Virus record (IMG/VR): IMGVR_UViG_3300032731_000147
Span: 1 to 26,037 of that record
Strand: one strand, 5' to 3'
From: a virus
DNA: 26,037 nt
The notes under the pieces were generated by a model, which was not told the origin of the DNA, searched no databases, and saw nothing but the letters and a program-made list of their open reading frames with translations. Both the position numbers and the translations under genes were made by a program. Positions 1-8,132 of the stretch are shown here, piece by piece. Positions within the stretch are counted from its first letter, which is position 1. Every line of letters starts with the position of its first letter.

Positions 1-40
1 GGGCGATTATCGCCACAAGGAAAAAGCCTGTTTTCTTCAT
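1..40 (-). CDS. Start of a secreted protein (partial)
   Basis: Only the first 13 codons are in the window. They read MKKTGFFLVAIIA, a short basic N-terminus followed by a hydrophobic run, as in a Sec signal peptide. A GAAGGGAACC ribosome binding site precedes the ATG at a suitable distance. Two other genes at the opposite end of the window also begin with signal peptides, so this may belong to the same group of exported phage proteins. The remainder of the gene lies outside the window and no function can be given. Confidence 0.6.
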   Translation of the reverse strand, partial: MKKTGFFLVAIIA

Positions 41-132
41 CTTTCGGTTCCCTTCGTTTTTGCGTTCCATGTCGTCTTTCTTGTCGGTCCTTCGTCGGTC
101 GTGTGCTGAAAATCCTACGCTATGCCAGGGCC

Positions 133-354
133 TTATCCCGCCAGGATCGCCTTGATGATCGCGGCCTTGTTCATCCCCTTCGTGACGACCGGGGGAGCCA
201 TCTTCGCGGCCCGATCCTTCAGGACCTTCACCGTCAGGGCGGACAGGTCTTCCGTCCCGGCGTCGTCGGTCTTGGGCGTCCCCGCGGCGGGCTTCGCCTT
301 CTTCGCGGCTTCCGCCTTGATTCGGCGGGCCCGGTTAAATGCTGCAAGTCCCAT
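133..354 (-). CDS. Small basic protein with SAP/HeH-like C-terminus
   Basis: This 73-residue protein follows the major capsid gene. Its first 30 residues are rich in Ala, Lys and Arg. The last 35 (about 40-73) have the helix-turn-helix spacing of HeH/LEM or SAP-type small DNA- or protein-binding folds, including KVLKDRAAK and NKAAIIKAILA. Small proteins of this kind are often found beside phage capsid genes and are thought to act in head completion or head-tail joining, which is an inference here. A GGGGGAACAG ribosome binding site supports the ATG at 354. Confidence 0.65.
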   Translation of the reverse strand: MGLAAFNRARRIKAEAAKKAKPAAGTPKTDDAGTEDLSALTVKVLKDRAAKMAPPVVTKGMNKAAIIKAILAG

Positions 355-427
355 CTGTTCCCCCTTGTCTATTCAGGCGCGGGGTCCGGAAGAAGAAAGT
401 TCCCCTTCCGGGCCCCGTCCTGAAGGT

Positions 428-1435
428 CTAGCCGTTTGTCTTGAGACACGCCAGGCGGACGTTCTTCCGCTCATAAACGCGATTCCAGTTCACCGCCAGG
501 GCCAGGTTCGCGTTCGACGGATTTTTCGGCGACGTGTTGCTGTTCGTCGTGTCCGTCCAGGCGATCCCGCGCGGATGCAGAATCATGTGTCGGCGCGTAA
601 TGATGTAATCCTCACCAGCCAGGGTGTCGCGATCTGTCTCGATAGGAGCCTTCGGGGACCCTTCGCCGCGGGCGATCGCGCCCAGGCCGAAGATATAATT
701 CGTGTACTCGTAACCGGACAGCCCGGCCCCGGCTTGCGCGGTCCGCGGACAGGTGTCGTCCACAATCACCGTCAGGCCCATAAAAGACCGCTTGATGATC
801 TGACCCACGGAGTCCTTTTCGTATTCGATCAGATCGCGCTTCGCCATCCCGGCTTCGACGACGGAATGGACGAACATCGCGGTCAGCTTGTCCTTCGCGT
901 CGCCCATCGTCTGACAGGCGTCGATTACCGTTTCGCCCGTGACCAGGTTGTCGTTCGTCGCGTTCAGACCATCGTCGATCGCTACGTCGTGAATCATGTC
1001 CCCGGCGTCGTTGTCCGCGTTGTCCGCGAATACGCCCGCCAGGATGTTGATCAGGGCAGTCTGTTCGCGCCGGGCCCAGTATCCTGCCAGAAGGTCCGCG
1101 ATCGCCGCCAGGGGATCGTCCCCTGCAAGGGCGGATGCAAGGTCGTTTGCACCGAAGGCGCGTCCGCGCATGATCAGGACCGCCTGGTCCTGTCCGGTAC
1201 CAATCGATCCGGGCGTCAGGGATCCGGAGTCCTGAAGGGCTTCGTCGTCCCCCGTCAGGTCGGACCAGAAAGGCATATCGATCAGGCGTCCGCCCTTCTG
1301 GGCGAGTACGTTCAAGGCGTCGTCCTGTGAAATCAGTCCCGCCTGTACCAGGGCCGAAAGGACCGCGGTCCGTTCGATCATATACGGATTGAACACTTCG
1401 GGGACGACGATGTCAGTCACTTTTGTCGCGGCCAT
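428..1435 (-). CDS. Major capsid protein
   Basis: This 335-residue protein is the likely major head subunit. It starts with MAATKVTDIVVPEVFNPY, contains MPFWSDLTGDDE at about 54-65, and has a long mixed alpha/beta body, a pattern I recognise from HK97-fold coat proteins of siphovirus- and podovirus-like phages. Its position supports this: the genes upstream are terminase, portal and scaffold, the classical head order. No N-terminal delta domain is visible, which fits the separate scaffold gene. The ATG at 1435 has a GAAGGACCAA ribosome binding site. The exact capsid family cannot be assigned without a profile or structure search. Confidence 0.85.
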   Translation of the reverse strand: MAATKVTDIVVPEVFNPYMIERTAVLSALVQAGLISQDDALNVLAQKGGRLIDMPFWSDLTGDDEALQDSGSLTPGSIGTGQDQAVLIMRGRAFGANDLASALAGDDPLAAIADLLAGYWARREQTALINILAGVFADNADNDAGDMIHDVAIDDGLNATNDNLVTGETVIDACQTMGDAKDKLTAMFVHSVVEAGMAKRDLIEYEKDSVGQIIKRSFMGLTVIVDDTCPRTAQAGAGLSGYEYTNYIFGLGAIARGEGSPKAPIETDRDTLAGEDYIITRRHMILHPRGIAWTDTTNSNTSPKNPSNANLALAVNWNRVYERKNVRLACLKTNG

Positions 1436-1468
1436 TTGGTCCTTCTTTCCTTTGTTCGTGGGGCGGCG

Positions 1469-2176
1469 TTATGCCGCCAGTTCAGCCTTCAATTTCTTCG
1501 CCAGTTCCGGGTCTTCCTTCGTGATCTGTCCCTGAAGGGTCAGATTGAAGCTTTCCTTCTTCCAGGGGTTTTTCACCGTGACGCCCTTGAACGTCAGTCG
1601 ACGATTCGGATCGCCGCCGGACCCGTGTCCGGACAGGTCAGCCAGGACCGCTTCGTTCGCGACCCTGAAGCTTTCGACGATCGGGGTCGTGATCTTGTCG
1701 TCGTCCAGGTCTTCCGGGTTTAATTCGGTGAATTTCGACTTGAAGACCGAAAGCATCGCTTCGCCGTCGACGCCCTTTTCCAGGAAAGTAATCTTGTGCT
1801 TTGCGACCAGGGCGTTCACCTTCGCGTCACGCGTAAGCTTGACCGTGTCCGCCTTCATCGTTTCCGCGGACGCTTCCATGTCGGCGATCTTGACCTTCAG
1901 GCGTTCATTCTCCGCCTTCAGGCGATCCAGTTCGGGCTTATCCTTGTCGGCGACCTGTGTCGCGGCTTCCTCCAGTTCGCGGACCTTCGCTTCCGCCGCG
2001 GTCTTCGCATCTTCCGCCGCCTGGGCCCGTTCTTCGGCCTTGCGTCGGGCGTTCGCCGCGGATTCGTCCAGGGCCTTTTGCAAGTTCCCGGAGTCCGCCA
2101 GGAAAGCCTTTTCGTCGTCGGTCAGGGCGTCAAATCCTTCCGCCTTGATCTTCGCCAGGATTGCCTTCAAGTTCAT
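1469..2176 (-). CDS. Scaffold protein
   Basis: This 235-residue protein lies between portal and major capsid, the usual place of the assembly scaffold. Residues about 30-115 are a highly charged Ala/Glu/Lys/Arg coiled coil with leucine heptads, followed by a compact C-terminal part (about 120-235). Phage scaffolding proteins of the GPO or minor structural GP20 type look the same: a helical rod with a basic C-terminus that binds the capsid protein and is lost as the head matures. The C-terminal stretch contains several Lys/Arg pairs that could contact capsid. The ATG at 2176 is preceded by a run of G residues acting as the ribosome binding site. No protease motif is seen, so a fused maturation protease is unlikely. 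Confidence 0.8.
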   Translation of the reverse strand: MNLKAILAKIKAEGFDALTDDEKAFLADSGNLQKALDESAANARRKAEERAQAAEDAKTAAEAKVRELEEAATQVADKDKPELDRLKAENERLKVKIADMEASAETMKADTVKLTRDAKVNALVAKHKITFLEKGVDGEAMLSVFKSKFTELNPEDLDDDKITTPIVESFRVANEAVLADLSGHGSGGDPNRRLTFKGVTVKNPWKKESFNLTLQGQITKEDPELAKKLKAELAA

Positions 2177-2265
2177 CGACCATTCCCCCCAGTTTCAGGA
2201 TTTTACGGATCCAGATCCGCAACGCGGAAGACGTTCAGCGTTCCGCGACGCCGCTTTGTTCACAA

Positions 2266-2283
2266 TCGGCCAGGATTTCCGGA
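2266..2283 (-). repeat. Intergenic repeat, copy A (TTCGGCCAGGATTTCCG family)
   Basis: The plus strand reads TCGGCCAGGATTTCCGGA just beyond the portal stop codon. The same 15-17 bp core occurs after the terminase stop, at the end of the HTH gene and after the gene at 25614. It is not a good inverted repeat, so it is not an obvious terminator. Confidence 0.7.
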
Positions 2284-2286
2284 CCG

Positions 2287-3768
2287 TCAAATCGCGGGTT
2301 CGGCGACGACGGACGCCGCGATCGCGTCCAGGTTGTCGAATTGCATCGCGTCAATTTCTTCGTCGATGGTCTTCAGGACTTCCGGGTCGATCGTCAGCAT
2401 TCGGGACAATCCCTTGACCTTGACCCGCATGATCTGTTTCAGCATGGTCGGCGTTACGTTCGCGGATTGTTCCAGTTCCAGGGCGGTCCGCATGTTCGCG
2501 TCGATGTCGGGAAGGTCGAATGTCCGGGGATACTTTGGGACATACTCCGGGAAGGACGTGTCCAGAAGGCGGGCCTTCGCGACCGCCTTCCTTTCGGCGT
2601 CTTCCAGGGTGTCGGCGTGATCCGCCAGGGTCGCTTCGATGTCGCGATTATCCCAGGCTTTCGATTCGGCGGATTGAACCTGCTTCGAATCGGACTTCAG
2701 GGCTTGTCCGGCGATCTCGAAAAGTTCCTTCCGCCGCCGCATGATTTCATTCGGAAGCGGGTCGATCGCCCCGGAATCCGGTGAAATGATCCTTGTCAGT
2801 CCGTTTGTTTCCGCCGTTTCAAAAAGCGGATATTCGATCCCGCGGACCAGTTCGATCGCGTCGTCGAAGGACCGCCCGGACTTCGCCATGATTTCATCGA
2901 TCAGTCCGGTCGAAATTACCAGTTGCGGGAAGACCCCTTTCAGAAGGTTTTCGTCGTGTGCCGATTCGAGTTGAAGAAGCGACGCCTGGACGCGTTCGGC
3001 GTCGTCAAACCAGTGGGGCTTCGCGGAAGGCTTTCCGATCAGGACCCAGGGGATTATGTTCGCCGACAGGGTGAAGGGTTCTTCCCGTTCAATTTCGTGT
3101 GCGTTGTCGGACTTCAGGTAAAGGCGCGTCCCGCCGCCGGGCGTCCATAGCGTCCGGACGACCTGGGTCTTTGCTTCGGCTTCCGGGTCTTCGTTGTCGT
3201 AAAGCGTTTCCTGGGACAGAAGCCAGGATAGGCTTCCGGTCGTGTCGAATCGCCAGTCGACGACTTCGGTCGATCGCCACAAGGAAAAGAAGATCCGGTC
3301 CCCGGCGTCCAGCCTGTCCTGGACGGAACGGACGGACGGTAACCCGGTCGAAGGATCCATCCCTGGGGATCCGCGGTCGACCTGAATCCAGGCCCATTGT
3401 CCGGTGATATACGCCCGACAGGCTTCCTTGAAAAATGCCGTTATCGATTCGTTTGTCTTCGTCGCGTCCTGGGCGAAGTCCGGATCGATGCCTTCGCGGG
3501 GGACGTCCTGGGCGAAGATCAGTTGAACGATCTTCGTCACGATCCGGGAAGCGTAGTTGACCAGGGCCGCGCGTTCCTTCCGGGATTTGATCTCCCCATC
3601 CTTCGAGCCTTCCCACGAAAGGTTTGATTCGGAAGGGAATTTCGAGAGTCTGGCGTTAATGTAGGGCTCCCCCCCGGCGTCAACAAGTTCGTTCCGGTGA
3701 AGTTGCCGAAGACGTTCGGCGAGAATCGCGTGTTTGCGCGTTGCGCGTCGATCGGGTTCTTTTGCCAT
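2287..3768 (-). CDS. Portal protein
   Basis: This 493-residue protein sits between terminase large subunit and scaffold, the place and size expected of a portal. Its N-terminal part contains ERAALVNYASRIVTKIVQLI, and the body has mixed alpha/beta segments with tryptophan-rich stretches such as WRSTEVVDWRFD. The 330-410 region is helical and charged, like the stem and wing of portal proteins. It resembles the SPP1/DUF4055-type portals. The portal forms the dodecameric ring at one head vertex through which DNA is packaged and ejected. The start at 3768 has an AGAGGGGG ribosome binding site. A portal role is secure from context; the subfamily is inferred. Confidence 0.82.
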   Translation of the reverse strand: MAKEPDRRATRKHAILAERLRQLHRNELVDAGGEPYINARLSKFPSESNLSWEGSKDGEIKSRKERAALVNYASRIVTKIVQLIFAQDVPREGIDPDFAQDATKTNESITAFFKEACRAYITGQWAWIQVDRGSPGMDPSTGLPSVRSVQDRLDAGDRIFFSLWRSTEVVDWRFDTTGSLSWLLSQETLYDNEDPEAEAKTQVVRTLWTPGGGTRLYLKSDNAHEIEREEPFTLSANIIPWVLIGKPSAKPHWFDDAERVQASLLQLESAHDENLLKGVFPQLVISTGLIDEIMAKSGRSFDDAIELVRGIEYPLFETAETNGLTRIISPDSGAIDPLPNEIMRRRKELFEIAGQALKSDSKQVQSAESKAWDNRDIEATLADHADTLEDAERKAVAKARLLDTSFPEYVPKYPRTFDLPDIDANMRTALELEQSANVTPTMLKQIMRVKVKGLSRMLTIDPEVLKTIDEEIDAMQFDNLDAIAASVVAEPAI

Positions 3769-3787
3769 CGATGCCCCCTCTTTTACA

Positions 3788-3804
3788 TTCGGCCAGGATT
3801 TCCG
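3788..3804 (-). repeat. Intergenic repeat, copy B
   Basis: The 17 bp TTCGGCCAGGATTTCCG lies between the terminase large subunit stop and the portal ribosome binding site. It matches copies at 2266, 5931 and 25592. Confidence 0.7.
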
Positions 3805-3806
3805 CG

Positions 3807-5366
3807 TCAGCGTCCGCGGATTTGATGATAGAATTCAGGCGAAGCGATCCCGTCCCGGTCCTTCGTGAAGGCGTGAAACATGACGGCGGTCGCGTCGACC
3901 GGGTCGTCCTTCCCGCCCGCGGGGAAGTCGCCGAAGCATTTGACGAAGAACGGATTCCATTTCGGATCGCGAAGGACGTGGACACGGCCCGCCGCCATCG
4001 GGACTTCAAGCGGTTCGGCCTTGACGACCTTATCCCCTGGAAGCTTTTCCCCCTGGACCGATACGACCCCGGACAGAAGACGCTTCAGCTTCGCGGACGT
4101 GTCCTTGTACGCGCCGAAGTCTTCGACGTGTTGGGATACCCTTCGACCGTCCTGAATCACCGTGTCGACGATCCTGGCGTCCCGTTCCGGTGCTTCCGCG
4201 CGGATCGCGACCATGTCGGCGACCCAGACTTCGAACGACCGAAGAAGAAGCCCTTCGCGCCGGATCGATTCTTCCCGGACGAATCCCAGGACCCCGCAAG
4301 TCCAGTCCGGATTCTGTTTCTCCGTCTGTTTCTCCGACGACGCCAGGTCCCACCCCCGGCGATATCCTGGAAACTGGAATGCTCCATCCGGGCGGCGGAT
4401 CGCGTTCGGGAAGTCCGCGGGCGAATCGTGAAAGACGATCTGATCGACCTTGAACCTGTTCCCGCCTTCGACCGCTGGATCGCAATCAAGCAAAGCGGGC
4501 GCAAAGGCCCCTTGGGATGAATACTGTTCACGATACCAGATCGCCGGAAAGCGTTCTTCGAACAGGAAGGATCCGTCCCATTGCCCCGTTTTCGGGTCCA
4601 TGTTCCGCGCGGGGAAGCGTAATTCCTGGAACCTGGGGAAGTCCGGGTCTTCCTGCATCTTCGCCAGGGTCCGCCCGCGGACGTCGTCGACGTGCCAGGG
4701 CGTAGCGGTCAGAAGCGTTATCGATACCGGGGCCCGCCTGGACAGGGCGTCCAGGAATCCGTCCCAGGCGCGATTCCGATATGTTTCCGACCGGGCTTCG
4801 AATCGGTTTTTGCAATAGTCGTCGACGTTCAGAAGGGACGCCCCCTTCCCGGTCAGGGCCCCGCCCATCCCCGCCGCCGTGACCCGGCTTCGCGAATTCG
4901 TGACGGACCAGGATCCGACATTCGCCCGGCCCCGTTCAAGTTGCGTATCCGGAAACAGGACTTCGAACGGCTTTGACCGAATGATGTCGTGACAGTCCGC
5001 CGAATATCCTTCGACCAGGTCTTGACCGTAACCCGTGAGAATCACGTCCGGGGACATATCGGAACAGGTCGCCAGGAAATAGGGCGGGAAGGCCCTGGAA
5101 ACCAGATCAGATTTCCCGTGTCGGAACGGAACCGCGATCAGGAGGAAGGTCGAAACTCCGCGGCGATAGTCGGCGATTGCTTGATCCAGGGCGTCGCATA
5201 TCGCCCTTGTGTGTCGCCCGACGATCAGGTCCCAGGGGTTCCACCATACGAAATGAAGGAAGTCGATCAGGCTTTCGCGGGCGCGGGTCCGCCTGGACAG
5301 TTCGCGCTTGATGCTACGCCGGACCCTGGCGATCCTGACGTCTTCAGTCGTCGCCTTTGCCCGCAT
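3807..5366 (-). CDS. terL: Terminase large subunit
   Basis: This 519-residue ATPase-nuclease drives DNA into the prohead and cuts the concatemer. The Walker A motif is VPFRHGKSD (residues 79-87) and Walker B is LLNVDDY (178-184). The coupling motif LLTATPWH is at 218-225. The RNase H-fold nuclease begins at GWDLASSE with Asp340, and the C-terminal GGKDDPVDATAVM carries the late acidic residues. I chose ATG at 5366, with a GGGGAAGG ribosome binding site 8 bases upstream. An in-frame TTG at 5384 would add six residues. The start overlaps the terminase small subunit gene by 23 bases, so translation is probably coupled. The DNA packaging type cannot be read reliably from this sequence alone. Confidence 0.95.
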   Translation of the reverse strand: MRAKATTEDVRIARVRRSIKRELSRRTRARESLIDFLHFVWWNPWDLIVGRHTRAICDALDQAIADYRRGVSTFLLIAVPFRHGKSDLVSRAFPPYFLATCSDMSPDVILTGYGQDLVEGYSADCHDIIRSKPFEVLFPDTQLERGRANVGSWSVTNSRSRVTAAGMGGALTGKGASLLNVDDYCKNRFEARSETYRNRAWDGFLDALSRRAPVSITLLTATPWHVDDVRGRTLAKMQEDPDFPRFQELRFPARNMDPKTGQWDGSFLFEERFPAIWYREQYSSQGAFAPALLDCDPAVEGGNRFKVDQIVFHDSPADFPNAIRRPDGAFQFPGYRRGWDLASSEKQTEKQNPDWTCGVLGFVREESIRREGLLLRSFEVWVADMVAIRAEAPERDARIVDTVIQDGRRVSQHVEDFGAYKDTSAKLKRLLSGVVSVQGEKLPGDKVVKAEPLEVPMAAGRVHVLRDPKWNPFFVKCFGDFPAGGKDDPVDATAVMFHAFTKDRDGIASPEFYHQIRGR

Positions 5367-5910
5367 CGCCGCCGCCTTCCCCAATCAGTTCGTTCAGTTC
5401 GTCGTCCGGCATATCTTCCAGGCGACCGCGGCGGATCCTGACGTCCTTCGGGGCTTCCCATCCTTCAAGCTTCGCGATCGTTTCGATCAGTTCGCGGAAC
5501 GAATGAAGGCGGACCGTCGAAGCCTTCCCGTTTTCGTAATTGACGACTTCCCGGATCGCATGGATCAGGTCGGGATTCGCTTTGATAACGGCGGGGTCTA
5601 GACTTATGATTCCCCCGGCGTTGACGCGCATCGCCTTGCGGAAGATTTCGAAGGACGTCTTGACGCCGACGGTCAGCATTTCCAGGGCTTCCGTCTTCTT
5701 CAGGATGTTCCGGCGCGATACCTTCCCGCCCAGTTCGGCGACCCGCTGTATCACTGTCCGCCCCTTGATGTCGGGTCGGTTCGCTACCTTCGAAGCCTCC
5801 GACTTCGACTTCCCCTTGAACCCGGCGCGGCGATAGGCTTGACACTCCGAATCCCCTAAAAACATCCGTTGCGCCATCTTTTCACGGCGCGGGTCTTTCA
5901 ATGCTGGCAT
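5344..5910 (-). CDS. terS: Terminase small subunit
   Basis: This 188-residue protein resembles the Terminase_2 family. It opens with a helix-turn-helix-like segment that recognises the packaging site: residues about 8-60 include MFLGDSECQAYRRAGF and a region matching the usual 'A..AG....A...A..L' pattern. A helical middle and an acidic tail (EDMPDDELNELIGEG) follow, as in proteins that oligomerise and hand DNA to the large subunit. The adjacent, overlapping terL confirms the assignment. The ATG at 5910 has a GGTAAGGGGGG ribosome binding site. The gene follows an HTH protein gene by only 15 bases. Confidence 0.88.
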   Translation of the reverse strand: MPALKDPRREKMAQRMFLGDSECQAYRRAGFKGKSKSEASKVANRPDIKGRTVIQRVAELGGKVSRRNILKKTEALEMLTVGVKTSFEIFRKAMRVNAGGIISLDPAVIKANPDLIHAIREVVNYENGKASTVRLHSFRELIETIAKLEGWEAPKDVRIRRGRLEDMPDDELNELIGEGGGDAGKGDD

Positions 5911-5925
5911 GGTGTCGATCCCCCC

Positions 5926-6441
5926 TTACCTTCGGCCAGGCTTTCCGACCGTCTTTTTCGCCCTGCGATAGGCCCGGATCTGTAAGGCTTCCCCCAGGGC
6001 AGGCCATTCCCGCCGCGCCTTGTGTAAGCGATCATGGGCCGTAGAAAGCCCGATCCCCAGGCGTTCGGCGATCTCCCGGAACGGACATCCTGGATTCGCG
6101 ATCCGTTCCATGACGATTTCCCGCGTCGTCACGTCCAGGGACAGGACGGTCTTCATCGCATAGGACAGGACCGCGAACGGGGATTCCGGATCCGGTCCCG
6201 CGGATTCTTCCGCCGCGCATTCGTGAACATTCGGACAAAACGAAACGTGCGTCCGGCCCGCGTGTGACCGTTGCCCTTCGAATTGATCAAGATTCTTGTT
6301 CGCCTTCCTGGTCGACATACATCGGGCGCAAGGGGTCTTCTTCCAGGGCGTCGTCCTGTACTCCCCCGCGGCGATCTTCAGGGAAACCGGACACTTGTGA
6401 CAGGCTGAACCGTTCGCGTCAGATTTGGATTTCTTTGACAT
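5926..6441 (-). CDS. Zinc-binding HTH regulator, sigma region 4-like
   Basis: This 171-residue protein has two parts. The N-terminus carries paired cysteines (C14, C17, C38, C41, with C69 and C75 further on) that could hold zinc. Residues about 100-150 form a helix-turn-helix like sigma-70 region 4 or LuxR-type domains: LDVTTREIVMERI, then FREIAERLGIGLSTAHDRLHKARREW. Proteins of this kind are common just before terminase genes in phages and are presumed to switch on late transcription; here that is inference. The ATG at 6441 lies 23 bases inside the RusA gene, with AGGGGCGATG as a ribosome binding site. Its C-terminus runs into one copy of the intergenic repeat found at three other places. 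Confidence 0.75.
   Translation of the reverse strand: MSKKSKSDANGSACHKCPVSLKIAAGEYRTTPWKKTPCARCMSTRKANKNLDQFEGQRSHAGRTHVSFCPNVHECAAEESAGPDPESPFAVLSYAMKTVLSLDVTTREIVMERIANPGCPFREIAERLGIGLSTAHDRLHKARREWPALGEALQIRAYRRAKKTVGKPGRR
5931..5947 (-). repeat. Intergenic repeat family, copy C (within gene end)
   Basis: TTCGGCCAGGCTTTCCG, one mismatch from copies A, B and D. Here it forms the last codons of the HTH gene, immediately before the terminase small subunit ribosome binding site. Confidence 0.6.
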
Positions 6442-6925
6442 TGATCATCGCCCCTTCCGCGTTATTGTCGAAGCGTTTTTCCGCGACGACGCGGACGACC
6501 TGGGCGTCGTCGTGAAAGACGACCCCCGTCAGAGAGTCCAGGACGTTCCGGATCAGCTTGTCGATGTCCGGCTTCCCGGTTGCGGAGTGTGGCGCGGCCT
6601 TCCGGAGTCCGGCGGATCCGCTTTCCCGGTCGGGGATCCCGGCTAGAATGCGGAAGTGATTGTCGGGGCGGCGGACGAAGAATTCGATGGACACTTCGAC
6701 GGGGATCCCGGCGGGGATCGGCGGGCGTCCCCGCATTCCTTCCCGCGCGAAGACCTTGACCAGGTGTCCGAAGTGTTCGCTTCTGGGGTTGTCGGGAATC
6801 AGGCGCGTCACGTTGCGCCCGGCCCTGGTCTTCCCGTTGATAGGCTTCCAGGATCCCTTCGGTTGCGCCTTCCCGCGGGCGTAGAATGTCACTTGCAAGA
6901 CGTCGCGGCCCCGTTCCCGCGTCAT
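6419..6925 (-). CDS. rusA: RusA-like Holliday junction resolvase
   Basis: This 168-residue protein is a RusA-family endonuclease, which cuts four-way DNA junctions with Mg2+ as cofactor. The hallmark is KPDIDKLIRNVLDSL (residues 118-132) followed by GVVFHDDAQVV (134-144); the aspartates at 120, 122, 130, 139 and 140 correspond to the acidic active site and the conserved DD of the family. The N-terminal YARGKAQPKGS also fits RusA. It lies just before the terminase genes, where phage resolvases often remove branches from DNA before packaging. The ATG at 6925 overlaps the preceding stop as ATGA and has an AGGGGGAAAG ribosome binding site. Confidence 0.92.
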   Translation of the reverse strand: MTRERGRDVLQVTFYARGKAQPKGSWKPINGKTRAGRNVTRLIPDNPRSEHFGHLVKVFAREGMRGRPPIPAGIPVEVSIEFFVRRPDNHFRILAGIPDRESGSAGLRKAAPHSATGKPDIDKLIRNVLDSLTGVVFHDDAQVVRVVAEKRFDNNAEGAMINVKEIQI

Positions 6926-7095
6926 TTATTCTTTCCCCCTGGAAGGACGTAGATCGTCGCGACGTCGGTCGCTTCCGGATATTTCTCCCGGATCGATCGG
7001 GCGGCGTCGCCCGCGCCTTCAGGTCCTTCGCCGATGATAACCGTTTCCTGGCGGACCGTTTCGTCTATGGTGAATCTAACCCTGGCGACTGCCAT
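6922..7095 (-). CDS. Small protein of unknown function, 57 residues
   Basis: The protein reads MAVARVRFTIDETVRQETVI at the start and ends in IYVLPGGKNK. It is a compact alpha/beta sequence with no Cys and no membrane segment. The ATG at 7095 has a GAAGGGGG ribosome binding site and the TGA overlaps the RusA start as ATGA, which supports real translation. It is the first gene after the candidate promoter at 7141-7169. I do not recognise the family. Confidence 0.7.
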   Translation of the reverse strand: MAVARVRFTIDETVRQETVIIGEGPEGAGDAARSIREKYPEATDVATIYVLPGGKNK

Positions 7096-7140
7096 TTGTG
7101 CCCCCTTCAGGTTTCGCGTGTGTTCGTCGTTGAGTCTTTG

Positions 7141-7169
7141 ATCATGGTCCCGCGGCGTCGATTCGTCAA
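7141..7169 (-). promoter_or_regulatory. Candidate sigma-70-type promoter before the RusA-terminase operon
   Basis: On the minus strand TTGACG (7169-7164) and CATGAT (7146-7141) are separated by exactly 17 bases, 5/6 and 4/6 matches to the consensus boxes. The site lies between the stop at 7175 and the ribosome binding site of the gene at 7095, so it could drive RusA, HTH and terminase expression. The leader contains AACACACGCGAA, similar to a motif seen in other leaders of this phage. Confidence 0.5.
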
Positions 7170-7174
7170 GCGTT

Positions 7175-7408
7175 CTAGTCGACGAAGGGTCGGTCGACGT
7201 GGGGACATTGCGGTTGAAGCGGACGATTGAATGTCAGAACGCTCCACCATATACGCCCGCGGAAGAAGACCTTGAACCGTTCGCTCCATGTCAGAGCCCA
7301 ACATGAAACGACTTCCCCGTCGTCCGCCCTGAAGACTGGAAGCGGAAGATATTCCGGTTGGTCCTCCGCCAAAACGCAATTCACTTCCGGGAATTCAATC
7401 GGCTTCAT
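7175..7408 (-). CDS. Conserved phage protein of unknown function, 77 residues
   Basis: The protein begins MKPIEFPEVNCVLAEDQPEY and contains paired tryptophans (WALTWSERFKVFFRG, then RIWWSVLTFN). I recognise this opening and the 'LTFN.PLQPQ' ending from small uncharacterised phage proteins found in many tailed phages. No function is known to me. The ATG at 7408 overlaps the upstream stop as ATGA. Confidence 0.75.
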   Translation of the reverse strand: MKPIEFPEVNCVLAEDQPEYLPLPVFRADDGEVVSCWALTWSERFKVFFRGRIWWSVLTFNRPLQPQCPHVDRPFVD

Positions 7409-7845
7409 CCTTCGTTCTCCTTTTTCGCTTCTTCGATCATCGCTTCCATGTCGGCGACGCTAACCCCTGGACACTGTTTTTCAAAGAACGCCCGGAACCG
7501 CGCCGGGTCGCTTGCGTAGGCTTCGACCGGATGAAGCTTCGCGAAGATTTCGAACGCCCGACGATCGGACAGGTCTTCGGACGTGTTCGTTTCGTGGAAT
7601 GCTTCTTCCAGGGCTTCCCGGATGTCGCTATCGCCCCAGGCTTCCGTCAGGGCGCGATTATAATCCCCCCAGGGGATCCCCGCTTCCCCTATTGCCCCCA
7701 ACATGATCGCGCCCCGTTGCGCGTCCGTCAGGGCTTCCCAGGGGACGGGGGATTCGAACCCTGGAATCCCTGCGGCGTTCCATTCGGCAAGGCTTCGCTT
7801 TCCCAGGGATACCAAAGCGCGATAAAGCATTTCAAACACGTTCAT
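7405..7845 (-). CDS. Hypothetical protein, 146 residues
   Basis: This is an acidic, mostly helical protein (MNVFEMLYRALVSLGKRSLA at the start, ending DMEAMIEEAKKENEG). I see no catalytic motif, membrane segment or Cys cluster. It is the first native phage gene after the repeat at 7854-7916, and that repeat supplies its leader. The ribosome binding site is AAGGGGGTGG. It overlaps the next gene as ATGA. Confidence 0.7.
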   Translation of the reverse strand: MNVFEMLYRALVSLGKRSLAEWNAAGIPGFESPVPWEALTDAQRGAIMLGAIGEAGIPWGDYNRALTEAWGDSDIREALEEAFHETNTSEDLSDRRAFEIFAKLHPVEAYASDPARFRAFFEKQCPGVSVADMEAMIEEAKKENEG

Positions 7846-7853
7846 AATTCCAC

Positions 7854-7917
7854 CCCCTTCTCGTCGGCGTTTCCGTCTAGTCAGTATTACGGCTTTCCGC
7901 TCAGTAAACTGTTGGGG
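7854..7917. repeat. Acceptor-like repeat, copy 1
   Basis: Bases 7869-7916 match 14213-14260 at 47 of 48 positions, and 7854-7885 match 15696-15727 exactly (32 bp). The plus strand ends in GTTGGGG, a near match to the integron core GTTRRRY, exactly where the foreign-looking island 7918-8703 begins. It contains an imperfect hairpin (TTACGG...GTAA with a bulge) and a degenerate RYYYAAC-like box GTCTAGT at 7875-7881. It also carries the leader of the gene at 7845. Confidence 0.7.
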
Positions 7918-8115
7918 CTACCTGATTTGATCTTGCGCCTCATTCCAATCGAATCCTTCCGGGGCCTGCAACAGCCCGAAGTCCCCAGTCTGCTGTTGGT
8001 AGTCCTCCAGCGACCCAGAAACAACCGGCTTGCTGTCCGTCCCAGGGCACTCATCTTGATGCACGGTGTAGTGACAATCGTAATACGTGTTGCATATTCC
8101 GCAGTATCCAGCCAT
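7918..8115 (-). CDS. Small zinc-finger-like protein in cassette-like island
   Basis: The 65-residue protein starts MAGYCGICNTYYDC, with C5, C8, C14, H19 and C23 forming a likely zinc-binding knuckle, followed by an acidic, glutamine-rich tail. I chose the ATG at 8115 because a strong GGAGGATGAG ribosome binding site precedes it; upstream in-frame ATGs lack one. The stop codon directly abuts CCCCAAC at 7917-7911, and GTTGGGG lies upstream at 8139-8133, so the gene sits between two integron-core-like heptamers. Its codon use differs from the native phage genes. Function unknown. Confidence 0.65.
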   Translation of the reverse strand: MAGYCGICNTYYDCHYTVHQDECPGTDSKPVVSGSLEDYQQQTGDFGLLQAPEGFDWNEAQDQIR

Positions 8116-8132
8116 CTCATCCTCCATTTCTG

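Noticed and set aside
122-1330. Long plus-strand ORF of 402 codons
   Set aside because: It is the antisense shadow of the major capsid gene; no ribosome binding site or recognisable protein. The strong codon bias of the minus-strand genes leaves open frames opposite them throughout the window.
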